In this document: positions 63,092 to 64,000 of the stretch, in pieces
How the letters are laid out: each line of letters starts with the position of its first letter
Position numbering within the stretch: position 1 is the stretch's first letter
NCBI RefSeq assembly: GCF_004006665.1
Contig: NZ_QOCL01000003.1
Span: 186,001 to 250,000 of the forward strand
Source of the DNA: Halobacteriovorax sp. HLS
Lineage (GTDB): Bacteria; Bdellovibrionota; Bacteriovoracia; Bacteriovoracales; Bacteriovoracaceae
Direction: 5' to 3'
Length of the DNA: 64,000 bases
The notes under the pieces: generated by a model
Told to the model about the DNA's origin: nothing
What the model saw: only the letters and a program-made list of their open reading frames with translations
The model's database searches: none
Translations under genes and position numbers: made by a program

Positions 63092-64000
63092 ATGAAATTT
63101 TTATTTCAGCTTATTCTCTTTATCTCAACATTTTCATTATCACAAAACTGTTTCGCTAAAACATATATTGCAAAAATTGTTAAATTAAGAGGCGAGGCCA
63201 CTCAGCTTGTTCCGGGAAAAGTCAGCGCTGTTAAGTTGAAGTTTGGAGACCAGCTTGTCGAAGACACTTCTATTGTTACTAGAGATAAGAGTTTTGTTCG
63301 AATAGAATTCTTTGATGGATCAAATATCTCCCTTGGCCCTAATGGTAAAGTTGTCGTTTCTAAAATGAATCAAGCAGGTAGTGGTATTTTAACTCTTTTA
63401 AAAGGGCAAATGAGATCTAAGATTAATGGGGCCTCAGCAGAAAAAACGAAGAATCATAAGTTCTTAGTAAAAACAAAGTCTGCTGCACTAGGAGTTCGTG
63501 GAACTGAGTTTCAAACAATTTATAATCCAGAAAATAATATAACGAATTTACTTACGTATAATGGTGAGGTGGCCATTGCTAAAATCGACTCTGTAGGGAG
63601 TAAGGATTTAAACTATGAAGAAGTCGTTGATAATATTTCTTCAAATAAACTTAGTAAGTCTTCATCTATTAGAATAAAGAATAATCTACATATTGCTATG
63701 GAAGATGCTTTGGCAGACAAAAATGCAGTTGTTGTTAAAACAGGGCAATTCTCTGGAGCACTTGATAGTGTTGACAAGGCAACCTTGCCAGTAAATATCT
63801 CTCCTTCACAGTTAAATGCACTTTATTCTAATGTAGATTTACAAGATGTTGATAGAAAGACATTAAGGCCAAGTAAGTTAAATGCACTGGAAACTAAGAA
63901 AAACTTTTTGGAGCCAATTGTCTCAGATACACCTTCAGAAGGTGTCTATAACTCTGATACGGGAGCATATGCTCAAAAGTCAGGTGGTTTCATTGATGTA
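63092..64000 (+). CDS. Exported FecR-domain protein (3' end cut by window edge)
   Basis: The frame is open for 303 codons to the window edge. A signal peptide (LFQLILFISTFSLSQNCFA) precedes a FecR domain: DKSFVRIEFFDGSNISLGP, then ILTLLKGQMRSKIN, and the signature KSAALGVRGTEFQTIYNP. Beyond about residue 160 the sequence is charged and shows no known domain. FecR domains in exported proteins bind peptidoglycan or sense envelope state. A similar FecR-like protein lies at 36035. The ATG at 63092 has a short TTGGA upstream. Confidence 0.8.
   Translation, partial: MKFLFQLILFISTFSLSQNCFAKTYIAKIVKLRGEATQLVPGKVSAVKLKFGDQLVEDTSIVTRDKSFVRIEFFDGSNISLGPNGKVVVSKMNQAGSGILTLLKGQMRSKINGASAEKTKNHKFLVKTKSAALGVRGTEFQTIYNPENNITNLLTYNGEVAIAKIDSVGSKDLNYEEVVDNISSNKLSKSSSIRIKNNLHIAMEDALADKNAVVVKTGQFSGALDSVDKATLPVNISPSQLNALYSNVDLQDVDRKTLRPSKLNALETKKNFLEPIVSDTPSEGVYNSDTGAYAQKSGGFIDV

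Noticed and set aside
1-64000. Prophage, insertion sequence or CRISPR array
   Set aside because: No transposase, integrase, terminal inverted repeats or regularly spaced repeats were seen. The MazG-like and ParB-like genes can be phage-borne but stand alone here.

Overview
The window is 64 kb of AT-rich, densely coded bacterial chromosome with about 52 protein genes. No tRNA, rRNA, CRISPR array, transposase or phage gene was recognised. The gene content suggests a Gram-negative predatory-type bacterium of the Bdellovibrionota, most likely a Bacteriovorax/Halobacteriovorax relative. Reasons are a TIGR02147-family protein, many lipid- and envelope-directed proteins with no recognisable family, outer-membrane beta-barrel-like C-termini, frequent TTG starts, and a low GC content. 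This placement is an inference from content; no marker gene such as 16S rRNA is present.

Layout. 0-9.5 kb: a truncated GbsR/MarR-type regulator with a perfect 9+9 bp palindrome upstream, an exported HExxH protein, an orphan PaaZ, a solute-binding-like protein behind an orphan ParB-like protein, a TIGR02147 protein, a slipin-DOMON gene pair, a candidate structured RNA and a MazG-like pyrophosphohydrolase. 9.5-20 kb: a 49-residue small protein, an NfeD membrane protease divergent from a guanine deaminase, a small HTH regulator, malate dehydrogenase, an operon of an SGNH-like pseudoenzyme and a cyclic-nucleotide-binding protein, and a tandem U32 pair. 20-26 kb: two adjacent, related exported proteins of about 955 residues. 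26-34.5 kb: an rRNA-methylase-like protein, a PAP2 protein, an RsmI-like methylase and a mevalonate-pathway cluster (type 2 IPP isomerase, class II HMG-CoA reductase, GYDIA-type kinase, diphosphomevalonate decarboxylase, mevalonate kinase). HMG-CoA synthase and thiolase are not in the window.

34.5-48.6 kb: a crotonase-family protein, then two divergent PilZ-GAF-AAA+ proteins that look like sigma-54 activators stripped of the GAFTGA loop, Walker B aspartate and DNA-binding domain, one co-transcribed with a FecR-like protein. These are followed by a 604-residue exported protein, thioredoxin reductase, two related exported beta-barrel-like proteins, a GlpD-type dehydrogenase and an acidic-tail/YbjQ fusion. 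48.6-64 kb: SecA, an M23 peptidase, a dicarboxylate symporter, a periplasmic fatty acid cis/trans isomerase with a thioredoxin-like partner, a PP2C phosphatase, the conserved PrkA-YeaH-SpoVR stress operon, and a truncated FecR-domain protein.

How the genes fit together. The window joins membrane and envelope maintenance (slipin, NfeD, Cti, SecA, M23, mevalonate-derived isoprenoids) with stress signalling (PrkA operon, PP2C, cNMP-binding protein). The least explained and most interesting parts are the divergent PilZ/GAF/pseudo-AAA+ locus at 35.4-39.7 kb, the tandem 955-residue proteins at 20.5-26.3 kb, and the candidate small RNA near 9.0 kb.
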